DNA of 64,000 nt. Source: an uncultured Dehalococcoidia bacterium (GTDB taxonomy: Bacteria > Chloroflexota > Dehalococcoidia > Lucifugimonadales > UBA1123). The stretch spans positions 248,001 to 312,000 of the forward strand of contig OY282441.1 in the NCBI GenBank assembly GCA_958296105.1, read 5' to 3'. Numbering within the stretch: position 1 is the first letter of the stretch; each line of letters begins with the position of its first letter. The notes beneath the pieces are model-generated. The model was not told the origin of the DNA. It saw nothing but the letters and a program-made list of their open reading frames with translations, and ran no database searches. Below are positions 24,683 through 33,658 of this stretch, piece by piece. The position numbers and the translations under genes were made by a program.

Positions 24683-26572
24683 TTACGTAACGGATACCTG
24701 CTGGGACGGCGCGAACTGTCTCTGAGCCTCGACTTCCACGTCGAGACTGGCGTACAGCTCCCGGTCGAACTTCTCCGATTTGGCCTCCACCACGACTGTC
24801 TTGTACTTGAAGATTCTTATGTTCACGTCGAAATCGTTCGAGACGGGCGCGCGTTTTCCATCCACCTTGACCGACTCCAGCGCTATCCTCTCGCTCGTAT
24901 CCCGCCGCATGTTGTCATCTATTACGACAGTCGGGCGCAGGGACATCTTCACGTCCGCGCTGTCCTCGTCCGCATCGTATCTCAACTCGATCTTCACGGT
25001 TGCGGTGACACTCGACTGAGTCGGAGTGTTTTCCCTGCCTTCGCGTATATTCAACTCGAACGGGTCGCTGTTTGGTACCGGAGCGGGTCGCGGCCCCAGC
25101 CCTCTGCCCGACATCACCCTCTCCAGAATGGACGCCAGCTTTCTCGTTCCGTCTACCGGGGGCGGCGGGGCTGAGTTTGTTTGCCTTCTGAAATCCCGCG
25201 CCTGCCTCCGTATCCTGTCCACGATGCTCTTGACCAGCTTCTGCGCCGTCTCCCCCTTCTCGGGATCGTTCGGGTAGGCGTCCCTTAGTCGTTGCGAATT
25301 GTGGTCCCATACGTTGTGCGCCGGCGGCTCGGACAGGTGCAGCGCCTCCTCCGATTCGCTGTGGCTCACGAACGTTCCCACGAAGCTGCCCGCGCCGCTG
25401 CCGCCCGGCTCCATGTACTGAACCACCATGCGCGGCCCGCTTCGCACCAGCGCCACAGTATTCTTCAGGTGGAGATCCCCTTCTTCGTCATCCTCCGTTT
25501 CGTCCGGCGGCAGAGACTTCAGCGCGAGCGAGCCGGGCTTCGAGCCGTGAGCCGTCCTGAGCCGAATCTCTCGCTCGCCATCCTCCTTTGGCACGCCCTC
25601 CTCGATCAGTGAATAGCATCTGACATAGGGTTCGAGATCGGAGCGACGGCGCGGGTCCGGGGGTGGGAATTCCGCGCAGTCCTCCATCAGATCCACCGAG
25701 AGCTGGTTCGAGTGGATTCGCGGCCACCAGTAATCCTCGGTCGCCTTTTTGAACTCCCCCATGTCTATGCTGGAGCCGAATATCATTATGGAAGTACCGG
25801 TATCCTCCTGATCCCTGACCTCGAACCCCAGCCTTCCCGCCACTTCGTGCGCCATCTCGTCCACGAGCGGCCTGCACTCGATAGATCCGCTCGCGCTCTC
25901 ACGGTGAAATCCGAACAGCGCGCGACCTTTGTACTTGATACCGTCATCGCCCTCGTGTCCGTCGAACGTCGCGCACCCGAACAGCCGCGCGTGGCTCCCC
26001 TTTTCGTTCCCATGCTCACTGGGCGCGAATACGCTGTAGACCATGAACGTGTTGCAGTCGGACGCCTCTTCGTACACCTCCTTGCCGAACCCATACGACC
26101 CGCCTCGGCTTCCCGAAGCGCTCGTCGTATCCTGTCCAAAAGACAGGCACAGCTCATCGAAACGGTCTTTGCCGTCTCTTTCGTCGTAGCCCAGCCCGCA
26201 GGTGTTGTAGTCTTCTATGACCGTGACCCGGAAGGACGAGGATACCCCCCCCCTGCACATATGTTCGTATGCGTTCCCAGACTTCAGGCCGAGCTTGTCC
26301 AGCCTTGCGAACGGGGAGTCTCCGTCTCCGAACCCTATCAGATCTCGAAAGCTCGAAACTGCCTCTCCGGAGACGACCACGCTGCGCACGGAAACATCGG
26401 TCTTCTCTCCCCCTAGAGTCGCGTCCACGCTGTTCTGAATCGCCTCGCGCGCGACTCGCGCCTCTGTGGAAAGCCCCGCGCCTTCGAGCAAGTGCCGCCG
26501 AGACGTTGATCTGCCGCGATCGTTGGGGTCTTCCTTGACGAAAAACCACTTGGCATCGTGCTGAAAACTCAT
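24683..26572 (-). CDS. GHKL (MORC/MutL-like) ATPase, first gene of the defence-like operon
   Basis: This protein of about 629 residues has an N-terminal GHKL ATPase domain. The N-box AREAIQNSVDA carries Glu43 and Asn47. The G1 box reads VIEDYNTCGLG (from about 119), the ATP-lid is GSRGGSYGFGKEVYEEAS (155-172) and the closing DTGTSIMIFG lies at about 257. The C-terminal half is a helical then beta-rich domain of unknown role. GHKL ATPases of this kind act as ATP-driven clamps and occur in restriction-modification operons together with methyltransferases and nucleases. The start at 26572 has GGGGGTGAG just upstream; an ATG nine codons earlier does not. A CTATATATAG promoter-like box lies 29 bases upstream, so it probably leads the operon. 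Confidence 0.85.
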   Translation of the reverse strand: MSFQHDAKWFFVKEDPNDRGRSTSRRHLLEGAGLSTEARVAREAIQNSVDATLGGEKTDVSVRSVVVSGEAVSSFRDLIGFGDGDSPFARLDKLGLKSGNAYEHMCRGGVSSSFRVTVIEDYNTCGLGYDERDGKDRFDELCLSFGQDTTSASGSRGGSYGFGKEVYEEASDCNTFMVYSVFAPSEHGNEKGSHARLFGCATFDGHEGDDGIKYKGRALFGFHRESASGSIECRPLVDEMAHEVAGRLGFEVRDQEDTGTSIMIFGSSIDMGEFKKATEDYWWPRIHSNQLSVDLMEDCAEFPPPDPRRRSDLEPYVRCYSLIEEGVPKEDGEREIRLRTAHGSKPGSLALKSLPPDETEDDEEGDLHLKNTVALVRSGPRMVVQYMEPGGSGAGSFVGTFVSHSESEEALHLSEPPAHNVWDHNSQRLRDAYPNDPEKGETAQKLVKSIVDRIRRQARDFRRQTNSAPPPPVDGTRKLASILERVMSGRGLGPRPAPVPNSDPFELNIREGRENTPTQSSVTATVKIELRYDADEDSADVKMSLRPTVVIDDNMRRDTSERIALESVKVDGKRAPVSNDFDVNIRIFKYKTVVVEAKSEKFDRELYASLDVEVEAQRQFAPSQQVSVT

Positions 26573-26600
26573 GCTCACCCCCGTATGCCCTCGCCGCACT

Positions 26601-26610
26601 CTATATATAG
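26601..26610 (-). promoter_or_regulatory. CTATATATAG promoter-like element of the island operon
   Basis: The 10-base AT palindrome lies 29 bases before the GHKL ATPase start and matches those at 13473 and 35251. It is the best promoter candidate for the five-gene operon. Confidence 0.45.
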
Positions 26611-26629
26611 AACAGCCAACGATACTATG

Positions 26630-26868
26630 TCACTCTCTCGCGCTGGTGTAAAGTGAGAGTTTGACGCATCTCGAATACGAAACCGGGCAACGCCCCTTCA
26701 CCTCCGACCGTCTGCGGATAACCCAGCAGATCGCGCCCGGTATCGGGTCGCCGGTATCGGGTCGCCGGTATCGGGTCGCCAGATGTGAACCTGCCGACTG
26801 CGCGAGTCTATCGGCAGCCAGACATACTCTGTCGATGATGTACCGCTCCATTCCATCTTTCGCATCAG
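26630..26868. other. island right flank, no intact gene
   Basis: No complete gene. A minus frame (MEWSGTSSTEYVWLPIDSRS then RQVHIWRP) has a protein-like ending and could be a relic of a longer gene cut off by the direct repeat. It contains a 14-bp triplet repeat. Confidence 0.35.
26739..26780 (+). repeat. three exact 14-bp tandem repeats
   Basis: GGTATCGGGTCGCC is present three times without a mismatch. It lies 89 bases inside the right direct repeat of the island and could be an integrase or regulator binding array, or just slippage. Confidence 0.8.
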
Positions 26869-26973
26869 CGGCGATGAGCGTATCACCATAGGCCCGCCCC
26901 TGTGCATCACCACAGAAGAAGCCGACGAGCTGACCGCCAAGCTAGACCGCGCCATCGCCAAAGTGGAGCGCGA
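26869..26973 (+). repeat. 105-bp direct repeat, right copy
   Basis: This is identical to 21032-21136, the last 35 codons of the aminotransferase gene. Afterwards it reads through a different ending (EPAG) to a TAG at 26983-26985. It is therefore an orphan 3' gene end marking the right boundary of the island. Confidence 0.9.
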
Positions 26974-27011
26974 GCCGGCAGGGTAGGGGAACGGGATTTT
27001 CTAGGCAGCGC

Positions 27012-27039
27012 AAAAAGGGCGACCCGACACCGGTCGCCC
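27012..27039 (-). terminator. Rho-independent terminator of the small basic protein gene
   Basis: GGGCGACC and GGTCGCCC form an 8-bp perfect stem followed on the minus strand by TTTTT. Confidence 0.88.
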
Positions 27040-27062
27040 TTGCAAAACCCTAGCGACCGACC

Positions 27063-27224
27063 CTAGCGCTTGCCTCTGTTCTTCGATGCTGCTCTCTGAG
27101 CGCGAGCGGCGAAGGATCCCTTCGCCACTTTGCCCCCGCCTGCCTTCGCAGTCGCAGACTGGATACGAGATGCCGCCTTGCCGCTGGTCTTGCCCTTGCC
27201 GCTGCCTCTTCCACCTTTCGCCAT
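27063..27224 (-). CDS. small Lys/Gly/Ala-rich basic protein
   Basis: This 53-residue protein starts MAKGGRGSGKGKTSGKAASR and ends AARAQRAASKNRGKR. About a third of its residues are Lys or Arg and there are no acidic residues. The start has AGGAGGGG about seven bases upstream, and a strong terminator follows, so it is a genuine single-gene unit. No family is recognised; the composition resembles histone-H1-like or other nucleic-acid-coating proteins, which is inference. Confidence 0.65.
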   Translation of the reverse strand: MAKGGRGSGKGKTSGKAASRIQSATAKAGGGKVAKGSFAARAQRAASKNRGKR

Positions 27225-27324
27225 GATGCCCCTCCTCATGGAGTCGTAACTTATTGGATGTATCAGACATCCAAGCATATCAAAAATTCCACACTTCAGC
27301 AAGTGTCCACAGATGAGCGACGCC

Positions 27325-27515
27325 CAAGAAATCGTAAGCCCCCTCTCCCTTGACGGAGGAAGGCTGTCATAAGTCCCCTCTCCCTCGACGTAAGAAGGCT
27401 GTCATAAGTCCCCTCTCCCTCGACGGGAGAGGGCTAGGGTGAGGGTGTCACCATTGACCCAACCTTCCCCTCGACGGGAGAAGGCTAGGGTGAGGATGCC
27501 GCCATCGACCCAGCC
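27325..27515. repeat. intergenic repeat cluster (CTCTCCCT...GGGAGA...GGGTGAGG)
   Basis: Four partly degraded copies of a unit built from CCCCTCTCCCTCGACGGGAG and AAGGCTAGGGTGAGGGTG. CTGTCATAAGT links copies 1-3. Related sequence lies at 16880-17010, 44066-44091 and 63296-63325. It is a dispersed palindromic repeat of this genome placed upstream of purA; no coding frame is seen here. Confidence 0.7.
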
Positions 27516-27637
27516 TTCCCCCTCGCGCCCGCCATTTGTGCTATACTCAACTTTGTGCGCGTTGCCCCTGCGCGATGTCCTTTCCTATCGGCCGATGGCT
27601 CATTGCGACGCAGCGCGCCCAAGAACAGTCTCTCTAA

Positions 27638-28963
<1,326 letters not shown>

Positions 28964-29000
28964 CAGCGTCCGCAGAGGGCAGGGGAGACCCGTCGACAGA

Positions 29001-30401
29001 CTACACGCTGAACACCACCCGCCCCGCCGTCTGATCGCGGTTCAGCCTGCGGTTCAGGTACAGCCCCTCCAGAACGAACTCCACCGCCGAGGCGATGGCG
29101 GAAGGATCGTCCGAAGACTCTATGCGAGACAGCATCTCTCGCATGTTCGCCATACGCGGCAGCATGTCGGCGTAGACGTCGGATGGCACGTCCGTACCTG
29201 CTTCCACCGTAAGCCCCTCCTCGAACCGCATCAGCACCGCATCGAACTCGCGCGGGCTGAAGTAGCGCCCGAAGGTGTTCTGCACGGCCTTCTTCACCAG
29301 CCCGTCCACCACCTTGAACTCGCGCCCCTCCTCCACACTCTCCATCTCCACCTTGCCGTTGGTGGATGCCACGATGGACGGAAGATCGCTCACCCTCGGA
29401 CTCGCCGCCTCCCCAAGCCGCAGGCTGCGCTTGAACGCGCTGCCGATCACAGTCTCGTAGTTGGCGATGGACACGCGCAGACTCACGCCAGACCGCTGGT
29501 TGATCTCCGGGCTTCGCCGCGCCAAGGTCGTGATCTCCGCCACCACCTCCTTCATGTAGCGAGGCACCGCCACAGACTCCGCCGAGTCCGCGAACCTCCT
29601 GTGTTCCTGCTCCATTATCCTGATCTCGTCCTCTATGCGGCGCGGGTAGTGCGTCCGTATCTGCGCCCCGTAGCGGTCCTTCAGCGGCGTGATGATCCGC
29701 CCCCGGTTCGTGTAGTCCTCCGGGTTCGCGCTCGCCACCAGCATAACGTCCAGCGGCAGCATCACGCGGTAGCCCTTGATCTGCACGTCCCGCTCCTGCA
29801 TCAGGTTGAACAGGCTAACCTGTATCCGCTCCGACAGGTCGGGCAGCTCGTTGATGCAGAATATCCCCCGATTCGTGCGCGGTATCAGCCCGTAGTGGAT
29901 CGCCAGCTCGTCCGACAGGTAGCGCCCCTCCGCTATCTTTATCGGGTCTATCTCGCCGATCAGGTCGGCAACCGTGATGTCCGGAGTCGCCAGCTTCTCG
30001 GAGTAGCGCTCATCCCGTCCGATCCACCTGATGGCAGCCTCGTCTCCCCTCTCGCCCACGTTCCGCTTGCACTCCGCGCAGATCGGAGCGAACGGATTGT
30101 CGTTCAGCTCGCAGCCGTCCATCACCGGAATCGCCTCGTCCAGCAGGCCCGCGATGTGTCGAATCAGCCTGGACTTCGCCTGACCTCGCTCACCGAGCAG
30201 AATCATGTCCTGCCCCGCCAGAATCGCATTCTCCAGCTGCGGAATCACAGACTCCTCGAACCCCACGATGCCCTCGAACATCTCCTGCTTCCCCCTGATT
30301 CGGGAGATGAGGTTCTTCCTGACTTCCTGTTTGACCGGCAATACCTTGTAACCGGACTGTCGAAGATCTCCGACCGTCTTGGCTCTCGAATCGGGCGCCA
30401 T
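29001..30401 (-). CDS. MoxR/magnesium-chelatase-type AAA+ ATPase
   Basis: This AAA+ protein of about 466 residues has a GERGQAKSR Walker A (GxxGxxKS, near residue 75), a Cys cluster PICAECKRN near 105 that may bind zinc, and FCINELPDL as Walker B (near 190). Sensor-1 is ASANPEDYTNRG, and a C-terminal helical lid follows. Members of the MoxR/Mg-chelatase class act as chaperone-like remodelers, usually beside a von Willebrand A-domain gene; none is next to it here. The ATG at 30401 has AGGAG nine bases upstream; ATGs further upstream run into the divergent promoter region. It shares a 131-bp intergenic region with an MBL-fold gene. Confidence 0.85.
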   Translation of the reverse strand: MAPDSRAKTVGDLRQSGYKVLPVKQEVRKNLISRIRGKQEMFEGIVGFEESVIPQLENAILAGQDMILLGERGQAKSRLIRHIAGLLDEAIPVMDGCELNDNPFAPICAECKRNVGERGDEAAIRWIGRDERYSEKLATPDITVADLIGEIDPIKIAEGRYLSDELAIHYGLIPRTNRGIFCINELPDLSERIQVSLFNLMQERDVQIKGYRVMLPLDVMLVASANPEDYTNRGRIITPLKDRYGAQIRTHYPRRIEDEIRIMEQEHRRFADSAESVAVPRYMKEVVAEITTLARRSPEINQRSGVSLRVSIANYETVIGSAFKRSLRLGEAASPRVSDLPSIVASTNGKVEMESVEEGREFKVVDGLVKKAVQNTFGRYFSPREFDAVLMRFEEGLTVEAGTDVPSDVYADMLPRMANMREMLSRIESSDDPSAIASAVEFVLEGLYLNRRLNRDQTAGRVVFSV

Positions 30402-30472
30402 TCGGCTCTGCTCCTGTGCGCGGCGTGCCGGACTGTACGACCGTGCCATGCGCCGCCGCGAAGAATATGATA

Positions 30473-30491
30473 GTGTCAGACAGTCTGGCAC
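30473..30491. promoter_or_regulatory. 19-bp palindrome between divergent genes
   Basis: GTGTCAGAC and GTCTGGCAC around a single A form a near-perfect inverted repeat (8 of 9 pairs). It lies midway between the MoxR-type ATPase gene and the MBL-fold gene. It is a good operator candidate for both. Confidence 0.5.
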
Positions 30492-30531
30492 ACGCGCATA
30501 GAAGTTGCAACCGCCGAACCGGAGCCGTCCC

Positions 30532-31347
30532 ATGCCCAGCTACATATGCCGCACCTGCGGAGTCCAGTTCGCAGAGTCACCGCAGCCGCCTTCCGAGTGT
30601 CCCATCTGCCTAGACCCGCGCCAGTACGTCGGCTGGGGCGGCCAGCAGTGGACGACTATGGACGCTCTCGCGCGCGAGGGATACCGCAGCGAGCTGCGCC
30701 CAGAGGAAGAAGACCTGCTCGGAATCGGCGTGACCCCCTCGTTCTCGATAGGGCAGCGCGCTCTCTTGGTGCGCGCGCCCGGCGGCAACGTCCTGTACGA
30801 CTGCGTCAGCCTGATCGACGATGCCGCCATAGCCGAGATACGGCGCTGGGGAGGTATAGACTTCATCTGCTTCTCCCATCCCCACTTCTACGACAGCATG
30901 GCAGAGTTCAGCCGCGCCTTCGACAACGCCCCGATAATAGTCCCCGAAGCCGACCGTCAACACGTCATGCGCCCCGATCCCGCCATCCGCTACTGGGACG
31001 GCAGCCCGCTCGAGCTGGTTCGCGGCGTGACCCTGATCCAGTGCGGCGGCCACTTCGACGGAAGCGCCGTCCTCCACTGGGCGGACGGCGCGAACGGGAA
31101 GGGCGCGCTGCTCGTTGGAGACAGCATAACCGTCGTCCCCGACAGGCGATACGTCAGCTTTATGACCAGCTACCCGAACCTCATCCCCATGTCCGAGGAG
31201 AAGGTGAGCCGCATACTCCACTCCATCGAACCCTACCCCTTCGAGCGCATCTACGGCGGCTGGTGGGACAGGAACGTGACGTCGGCCGCCAAAGAAGCGG
31301 TCAGACGCTCCGCCGACAGATACATCCAGCACATGAGAGGGCGCTAG
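30532..31347 (+). CDS. MBL-fold hydrolase with N-terminal zinc ribbon
   Basis: The 271-residue protein begins with a rubredoxin-like ribbon: YICRTCGVQF at 4-13 and ECPICLDPRQY at 22-32, two CxxC pairs. A beta-lactamase-fold domain follows with LLVRAPGGNVLYDC, FICFSHPHFYDSMAEF (HxH at about 123-125) and IQCGGHFDGSAVLHW, then LLVGDSI. The His set is variant (SHPHFYDS instead of THxHxDH), so the metal site may be altered. The ATG at 30532 has GGAG at 30521-30524. Function unknown; the ribbon suggests zinc or iron binding. It is transcribed away from the MoxR-type gene. Confidence 0.78.
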   Translation: MPSYICRTCGVQFAESPQPPSECPICLDPRQYVGWGGQQWTTMDALAREGYRSELRPEEEDLLGIGVTPSFSIGQRALLVRAPGGNVLYDCVSLIDDAAIAEIRRWGGIDFICFSHPHFYDSMAEFSRAFDNAPIIVPEADRQHVMRPDPAIRYWDGSPLELVRGVTLIQCGGHFDGSAVLHWADGANGKGALLVGDSITVVPDRRYVSFMTSYPNLIPMSEEKVSRILHSIEPYPFERIYGGWWDRNVTSAAKEAVRRSADRYIQHMRGR

Positions 31348-31353
31348 GGGACG

Positions 31354-32853
31354 CTATGGCTGACCGCTCCTCGTTCGATCCACGGCGCGCAGCCATCCCG
31401 CGTAAAGCCCCTCTCGCTCCCTCTCGCCCATGCGCGGCTCGAACACCGCGTCGGCATTCCACAGCGCCGCCAGCTCGTCTTGGCTTCCCCAGAACCCCGC
31501 GCCCAGCCCGGCAAGGTATCCCGCGCCCAGCGCGGTCGTCTCACGCGCTGCCGCTCGCTCTATCGTCAAGCCCAGTATGTCCGCTTGAAACTGCATCATC
31601 AGCGCGTTGCCAGTCGCTCCGCCATCGACCCTGAGAGACGAGGGCGCTACGCCCGTATCCCGCCGCATGGCGTCCAGCACGTCGCGCGTCTGGTAGGCTG
31701 TCGCCTCCAGCGCGGCGCGCGCCACGTGCGCCCGTCCCGTCCCGCGCGTCAGCCCCGTGATCGCGCCCCTCGCGTACATGTCCCAGTGCGGCGCGCCCAG
31801 ACCTGCGAACGCCGGAACCAGATAGACGCCCCCGCTGTCCGCCACCTCGCCCGCCAGCGTCTCCGACTCGGACGCGCTCCCGATGATGCCCAGACCGTCC
31901 CTGAGCCACTGCACCGTCGCCCCCGCCGAGAACACGCTGCCCTCCAGCGCGTAGCTCGTCTCTCCCCCAACAGTCCAGGCGACCGTCGAGATAAGCCCCG
32001 CCCCAGACTCCACGCGCCGCGCCCCCGTGTTGGTCAGCGCGAAGCACCCCGTGCCGTATGTGTTCTTGACATCGCCGGAATCGAAACACGCCTGCCCGAA
32101 CAGCGAAGCGTGCTGATCCCCCGCCACGCCAGCTATCGGCACAGGCTGCCCTGCGGACATCTCCCCAGACACGTACCCGAGAACCTCGCTCGAAGACCTC
32201 ACCTCCGGCAGCATCGCGCGCGGAATCCGCAGCGCGTCCAGCAGCTCATCGTCCCAGTCCAGCCTGTCTATGTCGAACAGCATGGTGCGGCTCGCGTTGG
32301 TCGTGTCCGTGACGTGGACTCTGCCATTCGTGAAGTTCCACATCAGCCACGAATCCACCGTGCCGCAGGCAAGCTCGCCCCGCTGCGCGCGCCGCTGACC
32401 GTCCGGGACGCTGTCCAGCAGCCACCTGATCTTCGTTCCGCTGAAGTAGGCGTCTATCGGAAGCCCCGTCTTCTTCCTGATCGTCTCCTCCAGCCCGCGC
32501 CCCTTCAGCTCCTCGCACAGCCCCGCCGTCCTGCGACACTGCCACACGATGGCGTTGGACACCGGCCGCCCGCTGATCCGATCCCACATAACCACCGTCT
32601 CGCGCTGGTTCGCAATCCCAATCGCCGCAATCGAACGCGGGTGAGCCTCCGCCAGCTCCAACAGCTCCTCCATCACGTCGAGGCAAGACTCGAACAGCTC
32701 CGCAGGGTCATGCTCCACCCAGCCGGGGCGAGGGTATATCTGCCGTATCTCCCTGCTCACCGTCCACAGCGGCGCGCCTGTGGCGTCTATCAGCATCGCC
32801 GTCGTGCCGCTCGTCCCTTGGTCGAGCGCGAGTATGTAACCTGAAGAAGCCAT
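31354..32853 (-). CDS. glpK: glycerol kinase
   Basis: This 499-residue FGGY-family kinase phosphorylates glycerol to sn-glycerol 3-phosphate with ATP. It shows ALDQGTSGTTAMLID (residues 9-23), PRPGWVEHDP (43-52), GIANQRETVVMWDRISGRPV (78-97) and NAIVWQCRRTA. TGCFALTNTG follows, then the C-terminal LRVDGGATGNALMMQFQADI. Length and motifs match GlpK. A promoter-like TTGACA-18-CTAATT lies upstream on the minus strand. No glpD or glpF is nearby. The sequence IRWLLD and the KKTGLPIDAYFSGTK block place it with true glycerol kinases rather than xylulokinases. Confidence 0.95.
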   Translation of the reverse strand: MASSGYILALDQGTSGTTAMLIDATGAPLWTVSREIRQIYPRPGWVEHDPAELFESCLDVMEELLELAEAHPRSIAAIGIANQRETVVMWDRISGRPVSNAIVWQCRRTAGLCEELKGRGLEETIRKKTGLPIDAYFSGTKIRWLLDSVPDGQRRAQRGELACGTVDSWLMWNFTNGRVHVTDTTNASRTMLFDIDRLDWDDELLDALRIPRAMLPEVRSSSEVLGYVSGEMSAGQPVPIAGVAGDQHASLFGQACFDSGDVKNTYGTGCFALTNTGARRVESGAGLISTVAWTVGGETSYALEGSVFSAGATVQWLRDGLGIIGSASESETLAGEVADSGGVYLVPAFAGLGAPHWDMYARGAITGLTRGTGRAHVARAALEATAYQTRDVLDAMRRDTGVAPSSLRVDGGATGNALMMQFQADILGLTIERAAARETTALGAGYLAGLGAGFWGSQDELAALWNADAVFEPRMGEREREGLYAGWLRAVDRTRSGQP

Positions 32854-32880
32854 CGTCGCCCCCTAATGCAGTTAGCCAAT

Positions 32881-32910
32881 AATTAGCCACGCCGCGCGCG
32901 GTTGTGTCAA
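32881..32910 (-). promoter_or_regulatory. glpK promoter
   Basis: On the minus strand TTGACA (32910-32905) and CTAATT (32886-32881) are separated by 18 bases and lie 28 bases before the glpK start. This is a good sigma-70-type match. Confidence 0.65.
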
Positions 32911-32959
32911 GATGTCCCATCCACCATAATGACAGAATCACCGACGCAGAGGAGAAGAC

Positions 32960-33658
32960 ATGGGCTTTTCGGACGAGCTAAGAAGCAGGGGCGCTCACGT
33001 CTGGGACAGCGAGAAAGAGCACCCATTCGTAACCGGAATCGGAGACGGCAGCCTATCCCTCGACAGGTTCAGGTACTACATGAGGCAGGATTACGTGTTC
33101 CTCATAGACTTCTGCCGCGCCATCTCCCTAGCCGTCGCCAAGGCCCCGTCCCTCGAAGACATGAGCTGGTTCGCCCGCCTGATAGATGAGACGCTCAACA
33201 CCGAGATGGCGCTTCACGTCGGCTTCTGCGCAGACTTCGGAATAACCGAGCGCGAGCTGCTCGACACCTCGCCCTCGCCCACCACGTGGGCATACACCCG
33301 CCACATGATGAACACCGCGCACGCCGGATCGGTGGGCGAGGTGGCGGCGGTCATACTGCCATGTTCATGGGGCTACGCCGAGATTGGCCAGAAGCTCTAC
33401 GCTCAGGGTTTGCCCCGCAGCCAGCCGCTCTATGCGCGCTGGATAGAGATGTACAACTCTCCCGAGTTCGAAGAGCTTGCCATCTGGCTGCGCGGATTCA
33501 TAGACCGCTGCGCCCAGACCGCAGGCAGCGCAGACCTCGCCTCCATGGAGCGCGCCTTTATGATCAGCAGCCAGTACGAGTACATGTTCTGGGACGCCGC
33601 TTGGAGAATGGAGGATTGGCCCGTCTCCGCAGCCCCCGCCGTGTCGAATTGCGCCTGA
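32960..33658 (+). CDS. tenA: TenA/thiaminase II-family protein
   Basis: This 232-residue all-helical TenA-family protein hydrolyses aminopyrimidine breakdown products of thiamine to salvage HMP. It has HPFVTGIGDGSLSLDRFRYY (residues 21-40) and MRQDYVFLIDFCRAISLAVA (41-60), then ETLNTEMALH, the conserved WGYAEIG motif and a C-terminal EYMFWDAAW. The ATG has AGGAGAAG upstream. It overlaps or abuts the MFS transporter gene that follows. thiE is elsewhere in the window (50.3 kb), and there is no TPP riboswitch in front of this gene. Confidence 0.88.
   Translation: MGFSDELRSRGAHVWDSEKEHPFVTGIGDGSLSLDRFRYYMRQDYVFLIDFCRAISLAVAKAPSLEDMSWFARLIDETLNTEMALHVGFCADFGITERELLDTSPSPTTWAYTRHMMNTAHAGSVGEVAAVILPCSWGYAEIGQKLYAQGLPRSQPLYARWIEMYNSPEFEELAIWLRGFIDRCAQTAGSADLASMERAFMISSQYEYMFWDAAWRMEDWPVSAAPAVSNCA

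Noticed and set aside
26630-26868. Gene in the right flank of the island
   Set aside because: Short frames on both strands overlap a tandem repeat and lack start sites; at most a relic tail is visible.
32860-32960. TPP riboswitch ahead of tenA (and of thiE at 51.4 kb)
   Set aside because: The CTGAGA and ACCTGATCTGGATAATGCC conserved elements are absent in both leaders.
33286-33648. N-terminal 120-residue extension of the MFS transporter
   Set aside because: It is tenA read in another frame; transporter homology and the first membrane helix begin at the tenA stop.
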